Position numbers and translations under genes: made by a program
Source: UBA1738 sp045658645
GTDB lineage: Bacteria; Bacillota; Clostridia; UBA1381
Length of the DNA: 25,415 nt
Assembly (NCBI GenBank): GCA_045658645.1
Contig: JAZOVJ010000017.1
Span: forward strand, 1-25,415
Reading direction: 5' to 3'
Shown here: positions 6,983 through 15,593 of the stretch, piece after piece
Position numbering within the stretch: the first letter of the stretch is position 1
Layout: every line of letters starts with the position of its first letter
Notes under the pieces: generated by a model
What the model saw: only the letters and a program-made list of their open reading frames with translations
What the model was told of the DNA's origin: nothing
Database searches by the model: none

Positions 6983-8102
6983 AATTGTTTTCTAACTGAC
7001 CAAGGCTTGCAGCTTTTAGATATGCATTGATAAAGCCTTCCAAATCGCCGTCCATTACCGCACCGATATTGCCCATTTCAAATCCGGTTCTGTGGTCTTT
7101 TACAAGGTTGTACGGGTGGAAAACGTATGAACGAATCTGGCTTCCCCATGCGATTTCTTTCTGCACACCCTTAATATCCTCAATCTTTTCTTTCTGCTGT
7201 TGTTCCGCAATTTCTGCAAGCTTTGACTTAAGCATCTTCATAGCATAGTCCTTATTCTGATGCTGTGAACGCTGAGTCTGACAAGCAGTTACGATACCTG
7301 TCGGGATATGGGTAACTCTTACCGCAGAGTCGGTCTTGTTGATATGCTGACCGCCAGCTCCTGATGCACGGTATGTATCTACCTTAATATCCTCAGGCCT
7401 AATAGTTATCTCAATTTCATCGTCAATTTCCGGTGTAACTTCGATAGATGCAAAAGAAGTGTGGCGTCTTCCTGATGAGTCGAAAGGCGAAATTCTTACC
7501 AGACGGTGAATTCCCTTTTCTGCCTTTAAATAGCCGTAAGCGTTAAGACCATTAACAGAGATTGTTGCACTTTTTATACCCGCATCATCACCCGGTAAAA
7601 CGTCAACACTTTCAAGTGTATACCCGTTTTTCTGAGCATACATCTGGTACATACGAAGAAGCATTTCCGCCCAGTCCTGTGCCTCCGTTCCGCCTGCACC
7701 TGCGTGTACTGTCATAATGGCATTACACTTGTCATAGTTACCCGACAAAAGTGTTTCAAGAGTCATTTTCTCTATTCTTGCCTTCACTTCTTCAACTGTT
7801 TTGGTTATCTCGTCAAGCATTGACTCGTCATTTTCCTCGTTGGCAAGGTCAATTAAGACAAGAGCGTCTTCCCAAGAAGACTTCAGCCCCTCATAAGCCG
7901 CCACCTTGTCCTTTAACTGCTTTGTCTTTTGCAGAACTTTCTGGGAGTTTTCCATATCGTCCCAGAAGTCCTGTGCTGTTGCCGCTTCTTCAAGCTCGGC
8001 TATTTTTTCTTTTGTTCCCTTTATATCGAGAGAGAACTCAAGGTCTTCAATATTCTTCTCAAGACCCTGAAGCTCCAGTCTGTACTGTTCATATTCTAAC
8101 AT
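6981..8102 (-). CDS. prfB: Peptide chain release factor 2, without programmed frameshift
   Basis: RF2 releases finished proteins at UGA and UAA. The 373-aa protein has an N-terminal coiled-coil domain, stop-codon recognition tripeptide SPF at 205-207 and the catalytic GGQ at 250-252 within GAGGQHINKTDSAVR. Most bacterial prfB genes have an in-frame UGA near codon 26 that requires a +1 frameshift. Here the matching place reads S-L-D-I (TCT CTC GAT ATA, residues 24-27) in one continuous frame, so the autoregulatory site is absent. It lies 33 nt after secA, the usual Firmicute order, behind a GAAGGAAAGGG site. Confidence 0.95.
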   Translation of the reverse strand: MLEYEQYRLELQGLEKNIEDLEFSLDIKGTKEKIAELEEAATAQDFWDDMENSQKVLQKTKQLKDKVAAYEGLKSSWEDALVLIDLANEENDESMLDEITKTVEEVKARIEKMTLETLLSGNYDKCNAIMTVHAGAGGTEAQDWAEMLLRMYQMYAQKNGYTLESVDVLPGDDAGIKSATISVNGLNAYGYLKAEKGIHRLVRISPFDSSGRRHTSFASIEVTPEIDDEIEITIRPEDIKVDTYRASGAGGQHINKTDSAVRVTHIPTGIVTACQTQRSQHQNKDYAMKMLKSKLAEIAEQQQKEKIEDIKGVQKEIAWGSQIRSYVFHPYNLVKDHRTGFEMGNIGAVMDGDLEGFINAYLKAASLGQLENN

Positions 8103-8135
8103 ATTTCTGCCCTTTCCTTCAGAATGTGACTTTGC

Positions 8136-10898
8136 TTATTTTCCGCAACAATGCTTATATTTCTTACCTGAACCGCATGGGCACGGGTCATTTCTGCCCG
8201 GAGTTTTCTTTGCCGTTACAGGTTTTTTTGAAAGAGTTCCATCGCTTCCCGTGTCAAGCGGTTTTGCCACCTGCACACGCTTAATTTCCACCTGCGGTCT
8301 TGGACGTGCCATAAGCACATAGCGCACAGTATCACGTTTTATAGACTCAAGCATTCCGTCATATAAGTCACTACCCACATTTCTGTATTCAACAACAGGG
8401 TCGTGCTGACCGTATGCACGAAGTCCGATTTCGCGTTTCACGTGTTCCATTTCATCCAAGTGGTCCATCCACAGAGTATCAACCACACGAAGCATCATTA
8501 CACGCTCAACCTCACGTATATTTTCGCCAAATGCTTCGGCAGATTCAGCGTATCTGTCCTTTGCAATCTTCAAAAGACGTTCTTTGATTTCGTCCTTTGT
8601 AATATCCTCAAACTCTTCCTTTTTAACCTCAAATTCGCCTCTTGCAAAAAGATACTGATTGGCAAATTCTGTTAATGCTGCAAGGTTCCATTGTTCCGGA
8701 ATATCGGTAATACCAATATAGTCATCCATAGCTGTATTGATGATTGATTCAATCATATTTTTAATAGTTGAAGAAATATCCTCGCCGTCCAAAACCATCT
8801 GGCGCTGCTTATAGATAATCTTTCTCTGCTCGTTCATTACCTCGTCATAAGAAAGCACGTGACGGCGTGAGTCGAAGTGTCTTGCTTCAAGGTTCTTCTG
8901 AGCGTTTTCGATTGACTTATTTAAAATTCCGGCTTCAATAGGCTCGTCTTCGGCAACACCAAGAGTTTCAACCATCGTCTTAACTCTGTCCGAACCGAAA
9001 ATACGCATAAGGTCGTCTTCCAATGACAGATAGAACTTTGAGCTACCAGGGTCACCCTGACGTCCTGCACGACCACGAAGCTGGTTATCAATTCGGCGTG
9101 ATTCGTGACGTTCTGTACCGATAATGAACAGACCGCCTGCTGCCTTAACCTCTTCCGCCTCATCTTTCAAATCAAGCTTGTATTTTTCGTTAAGCTCGCG
9201 GAAAACACGTCTTGCCTCAATGATTTCCTCATTGTCGGTTTCGGCAAAACCTGTAGCTTCCGCCATAAGCATTTCGATTTTATCGTCAGTCATATCCTCG
9301 TCTTCTGCCTTTTTAGCAATAAGACGTTTCTTAAGCTCATTTTTCGCCATATACTCGGCGTTTCCGCCAAGGATAATGTCAGTACCACGGCCTGCCATAT
9401 TGGTAGCAATCGTAACAGCACCCTTTTTACCTGCCTGTGCAACAATTTCCGCTTCTTTTGCGTGATATTTGGCATTTAAAACCTCGTGTTTTATTCCTTC
9501 ACGCTTCAAAAGTGCAGATAATACTTCTGATTTATCAACGTTTACTGTACCAACCAAAACAGGCTGACCTTTTTCGTTACATTCCTTAATCTTGCGGATT
9601 ACCGCCATATACTTGCCACGCTCTGTTCTGTAAACACTGTCGTGTTCATCAACACGGGCAATCGGCTTATTTGTTGGGACTTCCACACAGTCAAGCTTAT
9701 ATGTCTGCTGGAATTCTTCCTCTTCGGTCAGTGCTGTACCTGTCATACCGGACAGCTTTTTATACATACGGAAATAGTTCTGGAAGGTGATGGTTGCAAG
9801 AGTCTTTGACTCGTTTTCAACCTTAACACCCTCTTTTGCCTCAATTGCCTGATGAAGACCGTCTGAATATCTTCTTCCCGGCATAATACGGCCTGTGAAC
9901 TCGTCAACAATCATAACTTCACCGTTTTGCACAACATACTGTTGGTCACGATGCATAATACCGTTTGCGTGAAGTGCCTGATTAACGTGGTGCTGGATTT
10001 TCATATTGTCAGGGTCTGCAAGGTTTTCGATGCCGAAATACTGTTCCGCTTTCCCGATACCCCTGCTTGTTAATGTGGCAGTCTTTGCCTTTTCGTCTAC
10101 GATATAGTCACAGTCTTCGTTATCTGACAAAACTTTTGAGTCCTCTTCGGTAACAACCTTTTTTGAAAGACTTTTTGCGAACTTGTCCGCTTTCATATAA
10201 AGGTCATTCGCCGCATCGCCCATACCTGAAATGATAAGCGGAGTTCTTGCTTCGTCAATCAGGATTGAGTCAACCTCGTCCACAATGGCATAGTTGTGAC
10301 CTCTTTGCACCTGTTCCTCTTTGTAGGTTACCATATTGTCACGAAGATAGTCAAATCCCATCTCGTTGTTTGTTCCATAAGTAATGTCGGCACTGTACGC
10401 TGCCTTTCTTTCGCCATTGTTAAGGTCGTGAATAATAAGTCCGACAGAAAGACCTAAAAATCTGTAAACCTTACCCATCCATTCAGAGTCACGCTTTGCA
10501 AGGTAGTCATTAACAGTTACAATATGCACACCTTTTCCTGATAATGCGTTAAGATATGCAGGAAGAGTTGAAACCAATGTTTTACCTTCACCTGTTTTCA
10601 TTTCTGCAATTCGTCCCTGATGAAGAATTATTCCGCCGATAACCTGAACGTAGAAATGCTTCATTCCAAGAACTCGCCATGATGCCTCACGCATAACCGC
10701 AAAGGCTTCAGGCAGGATTTCGTCCATACTCTCGCCATTTGCAAGCCTTTCCTTAAATTCCGCGGTTTTTCCCCGAAGTTCTGAGTCTGTCAGCTTTTCC
10801 ATTTCCGGTTCCAATTCCATAACCTTATCTGCAATCGGCTTCACTCTTTTCAGCTCACGGTCAGAGTATGAACCGAACAGTTTATCAAATAATCCCAT
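8136..10898 (-). CDS. secA: Protein translocase ATPase SecA
   Basis: SecA drives preproteins through SecYEG. The 920-aa protein has a typical N-terminus (MGLFDKLFGS), Walker A MKTGEGKT at 100-107, the DEVD box at 207-210 followed by SILIDEARTPLIISG, the GTERHESRRIDNQLRGRAGRQGD helicase segment of NBD2, and a C-terminal zinc-binding tail (C906, C908, C917, C918). Length is normal and it appears to be the only SecA here. The start is set by a GAGGTGA site. Upstream is a divergent region shared with tRNA-Leu. Confidence 0.97.
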   Translation of the reverse strand: MGLFDKLFGSYSDRELKRVKPIADKVMELEPEMEKLTDSELRGKTAEFKERLANGESMDEILPEAFAVMREASWRVLGMKHFYVQVIGGIILHQGRIAEMKTGEGKTLVSTLPAYLNALSGKGVHIVTVNDYLAKRDSEWMGKVYRFLGLSVGLIIHDLNNGERKAAYSADITYGTNNEMGFDYLRDNMVTYKEEQVQRGHNYAIVDEVDSILIDEARTPLIISGMGDAANDLYMKADKFAKSLSKKVVTEEDSKVLSDNEDCDYIVDEKAKTATLTSRGIGKAEQYFGIENLADPDNMKIQHHVNQALHANGIMHRDQQYVVQNGEVMIVDEFTGRIMPGRRYSDGLHQAIEAKEGVKVENESKTLATITFQNYFRMYKKLSGMTGTALTEEEEFQQTYKLDCVEVPTNKPIARVDEHDSVYRTERGKYMAVIRKIKECNEKGQPVLVGTVNVDKSEVLSALLKREGIKHEVLNAKYHAKEAEIVAQAGKKGAVTIATNMAGRGTDIILGGNAEYMAKNELKKRLIAKKAEDEDMTDDKIEMLMAEATGFAETDNEEIIEARRVFRELNEKYKLDLKDEAEEVKAAGGLFIIGTERHESRRIDNQLRGRAGRQGDPGSSKFYLSLEDDLMRIFGSDRVKTMVETLGVAEDEPIEAGILNKSIENAQKNLEARHFDSRRHVLSYDEVMNEQRKIIYKQRQMVLDGEDISSTIKNMIESIINTAMDDYIGITDIPEQWNLAALTEFANQYLFARGEFEVKKEEFEDITKDEIKERLLKIAKDRYAESAEAFGENIREVERVMMLRVVDTLWMDHLDEMEHVKREIGLRAYGQHDPVVEYRNVGSDLYDGMLESIKRDTVRYVLMARPRPQVEIKRVQVAKPLDTGSDGTLSKKPVTAKKTPGRNDPCPCGSGKKYKHCCGK

Positions 10899-10972
10899 TA
10901 TTTCACCTCAAATAATTTATTTACGTATGTACCTTTGGCACATATTATTCCTTATTCTACACCTTATCTTAC

Positions 10973-10981
10973 AGTATATCA
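10973..10981 (-). promoter_or_regulatory. Possible extended -10 promoter for secA
   Basis: The minus strand reads TGATATACT, a TGn-extended -10 element about 75 nt before the secA ATG. No good -35 hexamer lies 16-18 nt upstream, so the call depends on the extended -10 alone. Confidence 0.35.
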
Positions 10982-11062
10982 CAAATCCTGTAAAATTACT
11001 ATACTTTTTCTAAAATTTTCTAAAAAGAAATTTCCATATTTAATATATTTTTAGAAAAAATC

Positions 11063-11091
11063 TTGACATATACCAAGAATTGTAGTATAAT
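11063..11091 (+). promoter_or_regulatory. Promoter of tRNA-Leu
   Basis: Consensus TTGACA (11063-11068) and TATAAT (11086-11091) are separated by 17 bp. The mature tRNA begins 17 nt after the -10 box. Confidence 0.9.
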
Positions 11092-11107
11092 CCTTTTTGT
11101 TGTGAAT

Positions 11108-11196
11108 GCCCAAGTGGCGGAATTGGCAGACGCCCAGGACTTAAAATCCTGTGGGACTTATCTCCCGTGCCGGTTCGACCCCGGCCTTGGGCACCA
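11108..11196 (+). tRNA. tRNA-Leu (anticodon UAA)
   Basis: A class II tRNA of 89 nt including an encoded CCA. Acceptor GCCCAAG pairs with CTTGGGC, discriminator A. The anticodon stem CAGGA/TCCTG closes the loop CTTAAAA, giving UAA. A long variable arm follows, and T-stem GCCGG/CCGGC flanks TTCGACC. The antisense translation of this gene makes the well-known spurious ...GVEPAR... peptide. Confidence 0.97.
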
Positions 11197-11198
11197 CG

Positions 11199-11230
11199 TC
11201 GGAACAAGTATCGCTTGTTCCGATTTTTTT
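11199..11230 (+). terminator. Terminator of tRNA-Leu
   Basis: TCGGAACAAG (11199-11208) pairs with CTTGTTCCGA (11214-11223) around a 5-nt loop, followed by seven T's. It begins 3 nt after the tRNA CCA. Confidence 0.85.
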
Positions 11231-11408
11231 ATGCAAAAAATCAGTCATATGCTTTACTGTTCCTCCTTTGTCGAAAAAAGTCACGCTCGGCTCGCCTGTT
11301 CGTTTGTAAACGCTCTCACTACGGCTCGCTGTCGTTACCAACTTTTTTCGATGCCCTTGCTTATTTCCAGAATAAGTATTGCTTCCTCCGATTTTTTTAT
11401 GCAAAAAA
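11203..11408. repeat. 38-nt direct repeat pair (168 nt apart) behind tRNA-Leu
   Basis: Bases 11203-11240 and 11371-11408 match at 34 of 38 positions; the last 22 bases (11219-11240 and 11387-11408) are identical and run from TCCGA through seven T's and ATGC to six A's. The first copy contains the right half of the tRNA terminator and the second abuts the terminator of the ABC exporter. About 130 nt, including an 11-bp inverted repeat, lie between the copies. ORFs seen here are translations of repeat sequence and are not called. Confidence 0.7.
11271..11351. repeat. Inverted-repeat element with 11-bp arms
   Basis: TCGAAAAAAGT (11271-11281) is the perfect reverse complement of ACTTTTTTCGA (11341-11351). 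The 59-nt interior holds the small palindrome CGTTTGTAAACG (11301-11312) and two direct copies of CGGCTCGC (11288-11295, 11322-11329). It looks like a small non-coding dispersed repeat; only one copy lies in this window. Confidence 0.5.
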
Positions 11409-11428
11409 GAGTGCCGAGGCACTCTTTT
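11403..11428 (-). terminator. Terminator of the ABC exporter gene
   Basis: On the minus strand AAAAGAGTGCC pairs with GGCACTCTTTT (11418-11428 with 11405-11415), followed by a T-run complementary to the six A's at 11403-11408. It starts at the exporter stop codon. Confidence 0.8.
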
Positions 11429-13167
11429 CACATCTTATAAAGGTATGCATATATACCGCCTTTTTCCAAAAGCTCTTCGTGTGTTCCCTGCTCTTCTATG
11501 CCGTTTTGGGTTAGCACTAAAATCGTGTCGGCGTTTTTGATTGTTGTTAATCTATGGGCAATAGTGAACACAGTTCTGCCTTTTGCAAGGCGTTCCAAAG
11601 ACTTTTGCACCACTTTTTCACTTTCATTATCAAGTGACGATGTCGCCTCGTCCAAAATCAAAATCGGCGGATTTTTAAGGAACGCTCTCGCTATTGAAAT
11701 TCTTTGCTTTTGTCCGCCCGAAAGCTTAATTCCACGTTCTCCAACATAGCTGTCATATCCGTCAGGAAGGCTTCGTATAAACTCATCCGCTCCCGCATCT
11801 TTTGCCGCCGCTACCACTTCTTCAAAGGTTGAACCCGGTTTTCCGTATGCGATATTTTCAAATATGGTTCCTGAGAAAAGGTACACATCCTGTTGCACAA
11901 CTCCAATATTGGTTCTTAAAGACTTAAGCGACATATCTGCTATATCCACGCCGCCAACGGTAATTCTTCCCGAGGACACGTCATAAAATCTCGGTATCAG
12001 ATTACAAAGAGTGGTTTTACCGCCGCCTGACGGTCCCACAAGTGCCACGCTATTGCCTGTTTTTATGGTCATATTCAGGTTTGTGATAACATTTTTATCC
12101 TCGTCATCATAACGGAAAGTCACGTTTTCAAAGCAAATATCACCCAGCTTAAACTCTTTGGCTTCAGGCTTTTCCACAATTTCGCTGTTTTCATCCATAA
12201 TCTCCAAAAATCGTTCAATACCCGTCATACCACGTTGAAATTGTTCCGTAAACTGCATAAGAGTACGAATAGATGCAATCAGGGTTGTTACGTACAACAG
12301 ATATGCAACAAGGTCGGAAGCATTGATTTTTCCGGTTATAATGAACACGGCTCCCGCCACAACAACCGCCAGGTGCATAACACCGTCAAAAAATCTTGTA
12401 GTAGTATGGAACCCTGCCATATACTTATATGCAAATTTCTTTATGTCGAGGAATCTGAGATTGCCCTTGTCAAACTTTTCCTGTTCAATGCTTTCGTTGG
12501 CAAAGGATTTCACCACACGTATTCCCAACAGACTATCCTCAACCTGTGCATTTATTTCGCCTGTCTGCTTTCTTGACTCAGAAAAAGCAAGACGCATTTT
12601 TTTGCGGAATTTTAAACTGCATATAAGCATTATCGGCAGTATTAAAAATATAATCAGCGTAAGCGGTATGTTTATGTTGATAAGAATTATAAAGGACACT
12701 AAAACCTTTATTCCCGTTATGAAAAATTCTTCGGGACAATGATGAGCAAACTCGGTTATGTCGAAAAGGTCGCTTGTTATTCTTGCCATAATCTGCCCCA
12801 CTTTTGTGTCGGTATAGTAAGAATATGAAAGGGTCTGCAAATGCTCGAACAAGTCGTGGCGCATATCGGTTTCCATCCGTGTTCCCATAACATGCCCCGT
12901 GTTTGCCATAAAGTAGTTCGCCATTGTGTCAATAATCCGCAATATTATATATAAAAGTGCGATTTTACCGATAAAGCCAAAGGTTAAGGATGCCATATCG
13001 TTTTCCGCCAAGAAAGTAACACGCCTTATTATCATCGGGAAAATAAGCTCGCAGACAGTTGTCAGCGCTGCACACAAAAGGTCTAACACCAATGTCCATT
13101 TATATTTTTTATAGTATGGCAAAAACCTTTTTATAAGGTATGCCGTTGTCATCTTTTTTTCTTCCAT
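11428..13167 (-). CDS. ABC exporter, fused membrane and ATPase domains (half-transporter)
   Basis: A 579-aa type IV ABC exporter of the MsbA/multidrug kind: six membrane helices in about residues 1-310, then the ATPase with Walker A GPSGGGKTT (378-386), signature LSGGQ (482-486), Walker B ILILD with catalytic E507, and switch H538. It should act as a dimer; no second half-transporter is next to it, so a homodimer is likely. Substrate cannot be read from sequence. The start ATG follows GGAGGG at good spacing. It is a single-gene unit with its own promoter and terminator. Confidence 0.9.
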   Translation of the reverse strand: MEEKKMTTAYLIKRFLPYYKKYKWTLVLDLLCAALTTVCELIFPMIIRRVTFLAENDMASLTFGFIGKIALLYIILRIIDTMANYFMANTGHVMGTRMETDMRHDLFEHLQTLSYSYYTDTKVGQIMARITSDLFDITEFAHHCPEEFFITGIKVLVSFIILININIPLTLIIFLILPIMLICSLKFRKKMRLAFSESRKQTGEINAQVEDSLLGIRVVKSFANESIEQEKFDKGNLRFLDIKKFAYKYMAGFHTTTRFFDGVMHLAVVVAGAVFIITGKINASDLVAYLLYVTTLIASIRTLMQFTEQFQRGMTGIERFLEIMDENSEIVEKPEAKEFKLGDICFENVTFRYDDEDKNVITNLNMTIKTGNSVALVGPSGGGKTTLCNLIPRFYDVSSGRITVGGVDIADMSLKSLRTNIGVVQQDVYLFSGTIFENIAYGKPGSTFEEVVAAAKDAGADEFIRSLPDGYDSYVGERGIKLSGGQKQRISIARAFLKNPPILILDEATSSLDNESEKVVQKSLERLAKGRTVFTIAHRLTTIKNADTILVLTQNGIEEQGTHEELLEKGGIYAYLYKM

Positions 13168-13193
13168 TTTTACGCCCTCCGCATACTGATTTT

Positions 13194-13222
13194 ATTATAC
13201 TCCCAATCAAGTAAAAAGTCAA
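13194..13222 (-). promoter_or_regulatory. Promoter of the ABC exporter
   Basis: On the minus strand TTGACT (13217-13222) and TATAAT (13194-13199) are separated by 17 bp, 27 nt before the ATG. Confidence 0.85.
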
Positions 13223-13232
13223 TTTTAACCAC

Positions 13233-13261
13233 AAAAAAAGAACGCCCGAAAGCGTTCTTTT
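13233..13261 (-). terminator. Terminator of the amino-acid ABC importer operon
   Basis: AAAAGAACGC (13236-13245) pairs with GCGTTCTTTT (13252-13261) around a 6-nt loop; the minus-strand transcript ends in a T-run complementary to 13233-13239. It overlaps the ATPase stop codon and separates this operon from the exporter promoter. Confidence 0.85.
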
Positions 13262-14042
13262 ACATTCTTACGTTAGACAAGAATTCCTGCAAGCGTTTTG
13301 ATTTTGGATTTGTGAATATTTCCTCAGGCTTACCCTCTTCTGCGATAATACCGTTATCCATAAAGATAATCCTGTCTGAAACGCCTTTGGCAAATGCCAT
13401 TTCGTGAGTCACTATAATCATTGTCATATTCTCGTCAGCAAGGGATTTTATTACCTTTAAAACTTCGTTGGTTATTTCAGGGTCAAGTGCTGATGTCGGC
13501 TCGTCAAAGAGCATTATCTCAGGGTTTAATGCCAACGCTCTGCAGATTGCTACTCGCTGTTGCTGACCGCCCGATAACTGACACGGATAACTGTCATACT
13601 TTTCCCCAAGACCCGCACTTGTCAAAAGCCTTTTTGCATTTTCCTCAATTTCGCGATAGATTTCCGCCTTGTTGAACTTAAAATCTTCACGTTCTTTTGC
13701 CAAAAGCTTTGGCGCAAGGGTCACGTTTTCCAAAGCATTGTACTGCGGGAACAGGTTAAATGACTGAAACACAAATCCGAAATTAAGTTGCTTTTTACGG
13801 ATTTCCTCATTTGACATTTTCTTGTGTTCTTCGCCGTCAAAAATGACTTCGCCGTTTAAAACAATTTGTCCCTTGTCTGCTTTTTCAAGGAAGTTTATAC
13901 AACGAAGAAGTGTCGTTTTCCCGCTTCCTGATGAGCCGATAATAGACACGACCTCGCCCTTTTCCATTTTAAAGGACACGTCTTTTAAAACCTCAGTTTT
14001 ACCGAAGTTTTTCTTTATATTTTTAACTTCTAAAATTGCCAC
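13260..14042 (-). CDS. Polar amino acid ABC importer, ATP-binding protein (GlnQ type)
   Basis: A 260-aa ATPase of the polar-amino-acid uptake group: Walker A GSSGSGKTT (36-44), Q-loop in FVFQSFNLFPQ near 90-100, signature LSGGQ (156-160), Walker B with E181 (IMLFDEPTSALDPE) and switch H213. The start is GTG at 14042 behind AGGAGG; a nearby ATG is out of frame. It follows the permease by 16 nt and probably works with the binding lipoprotein encoded upstream. Confidence 0.93.
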   Translation of the reverse strand: MAILEVKNIKKNFGKTEVLKDVSFKMEKGEVVSIIGSSGSGKTTLLRCINFLEKADKGQIVLNGEVIFDGEEHKKMSNEEIRKKQLNFGFVFQSFNLFPQYNALENVTLAPKLLAKEREDFKFNKAEIYREIEENAKRLLTSAGLGEKYDSYPCQLSGGQQQRVAICRALALNPEIMLFDEPTSALDPEITNEVLKVIKSLADENMTMIIVTHEMAFAKGVSDRIIFMDNGIIAEEGKPEEIFTNPKSKRLQEFLSNVRM

Positions 14043-14058
14043 TTTTCATACCCTCCTT

Positions 14059-14706
14059 TTAACCCTTATAATAGTCAAGTTTCTTTTCCAGGTAGTTAAA
14101 AATCAGGGTTAAAATTCCGCAAAGCGCCAGATAGAATAATCCCGAATAGAAAAGAGGCCACAGAATATGCTCCGAATTCATCATTCTTTTTGCATTCCAG
14201 GTTATTTCGTAAATCATAATTGTGTTCGCAAGAGAGGTATCCTTAACAAGTGTTAAAAATTCGTTGCCCATCGGCGGAATAATTCTTTTGATAACCTGCA
14301 AAAGCACAACCTTAAAGAAAACCTGTGTTTTGGTAAGTCCCAAAACTGCACCTGCTTCATACTGACCTTTTGGTATGCTTTCAATACCGCCACGGAAAAT
14401 TTCTGCAAAATAGCATGCATAGTTTAAAACAAACGCTATAATTACCGCAACAAACATATTCATACCACGTATGCCCAAAAGCCCCGGTCCTAAACCGAAA
14501 ACTATAAGCTGAAGCATAAGAGGTGTTCCTCTTATAATCCAGATAAGAGTTTTTACGGGATATTTGATTACCTTGAATTTACTCATAGAGCCAAAGGATA
14601 TGACAAGCCCTAAAGGAAGTGCCATAATAAGTGTCAGGGAAAAGATTTTAAGAGTTGTTCCAAGACCTTCTAAAAGGCTCATGGTTACCTTTGTAAATAA
14701 TTGCAT
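14059..14706 (-). CDS. Polar amino acid ABC importer, permease (HisM/GlnP type)
   Basis: A 215-aa membrane protein with five predicted helices and the ATPase-contacting EAA-type loop (QYEAGAVLGLTKTQVFFKVVLLQ). The WIIRGTPLMLQL and NYACYFAEIFRGGIESIPKGQ segments are typical of the His/Glu/polar amino-acid permease family. Start ATG 14706 follows AAGGTG. It lies downstream of a hairpin that separates it from the binding-protein gene. Confidence 0.92.
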   Translation of the reverse strand: MQLFTKVTMSLLEGLGTTLKIFSLTLIMALPLGLVISFGSMSKFKVIKYPVKTLIWIIRGTPLMLQLIVFGLGPGLLGIRGMNMFVAVIIAFVLNYACYFAEIFRGGIESIPKGQYEAGAVLGLTKTQVFFKVVLLQVIKRIIPPMGNEFLTLVKDTSLANTIMIYEITWNAKRMMNSEHILWPLFYSGLFYLALCGILTLIFNYLEKKLDYYKG

Positions 14707-14738
14707 AATTACACCTTTTTATATGTATTTAAACCCAC

Positions 14739-14768
14739 CAAAAAGGCAGATAAAAATCTGCCTTTTTG
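14739..14768 (-). terminator. Intra-operon terminator or attenuating hairpin after the binding-protein gene
   Basis: A 13-bp stem (14739-14751 with 14756-14768) has an AAAA loop and T-rich flanks. It sits between the solute-binding gene and the permease. Partial termination here would give more binding protein than membrane complex, a common arrangement; it could also protect the upstream mRNA 3' end. Confidence 0.7.
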
Positions 14769-14798
14769 ATATGTAATGTTTAGACTTTTTTAGTTGAA

Positions 14799-15551
14799 TC
14801 AGAATGCAAGATTAAGCTCGTACTTTTCAGCAAGTGCAACAAGTGTTCCGTCTGCTACAAGCTCATCAATTGCAGTATTGATTGCATTAAGAAGTTCTGC
14901 ATCGTCAAGTCTTACGCCGATACCGTATTCTTCTGTTGTAAGCTCAACTGCATAACCAAGCTTGTCATAACTTGTGCCTTCTGCTGTTGAAGCCTTTGCC
15001 ATTGTAATGTCGATTACACAAGCATCAGCCTGACCGCCGGCAACTGCCAAAAGCGCATCTGTCTGTGCTGCAACAGGTGTGTAGTTTGCATCAAGACCGT
15101 TGTCCTTAATTGCAGCTTCTCCTGCAGAACCAGCCTCTGCGGCAAACTTCAATTCCTTCATGCTTTCAGCATCAGCGTACTTATCAAGCATATCCTTTGC
15201 CATTACAACAACCTGAGCATTCTTAACATATGCCTTTGATACTGCACAGTTTGCCTTAACTTCGTCTGAAATTGTCATACCGTTCCAGATACAGTCAATC
15301 TGACCCGCATCAAGTGTCGGGAACTTTGTATCCCAGTTGATTTCAATAAATGTAGGAGTCTTTCCAAGCTTTGCACAAACAGCTTCTGCAAATTCTGTAT
15401 CAAAGCCTGTAAGCTCGCCTGCTTCGTCAAGGTAGTTCATCGGCTCATAAATTGTGTAACCGATTAAAAGTTCGTCTGAATTCTTTTCGCCGCAGCCTGC
15501 GAAAGCAAAAAGCATAACTGCTGCCATTAAAAGTGCTAATAATTTTTTCAT
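14799..15551 (-). CDS. Solute-binding lipoprotein of the amino-acid ABC importer
   Basis: A 250-aa extracellular binding protein. Residues 1-19 form a lipoprotein signal ending in FAFAG with C20 as the lipidated Cys. The SBP family-3 fold is visible from YTIYEPMNYLDEAGELTGFDTEFAEAV. In well-studied members the G-M-[ST]-I-T-P-E-R motif supplies an Arg that holds the ligand carboxylate; here residues 91-98 read GMTISDEV, so V98 replaces it, while the later ligand Asp (ACVID) remains. This variant seems common in a clostridial subfamily, so ligand identity is uncertain. First gene of the operon. Confidence 0.9.
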   Translation of the reverse strand: MKKLLALLMAAVMLFAFAGCGEKNSDELLIGYTIYEPMNYLDEAGELTGFDTEFAEAVCAKLGKTPTFIEINWDTKFPTLDAGQIDCIWNGMTISDEVKANCAVSKAYVKNAQVVVMAKDMLDKYADAESMKELKFAAEAGSAGEAAIKDNGLDANYTPVAAQTDALLAVAGGQADACVIDITMAKASTAEGTSYDKLGYAVELTTEEYGIGVRLDDAELLNAINTAIDELVADGTLVALAEKYELNLAF

Positions 15552-15593
15552 TTTTCATATCTCCTTTTCAGGTTAAATTTTGATTATGGCATT

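Noticed and set aside
7751..8284. 177-aa plus-strand open frame opposite prfB and secA
   Set aside because: Antisense to two firmly identified genes, Pro/Leu/Phe-rich low-quality composition, no ribosome-binding site.
11063..11514. Overlapping open frames across tRNA-Leu and its downstream spacer on both strands (96-125 aa)
   Set aside because: They translate the tRNA (the antisense frame gives the classic GVEPAR-type peptide) and the repeat sequence behind it; no ribosome-binding sites or protein-like composition.
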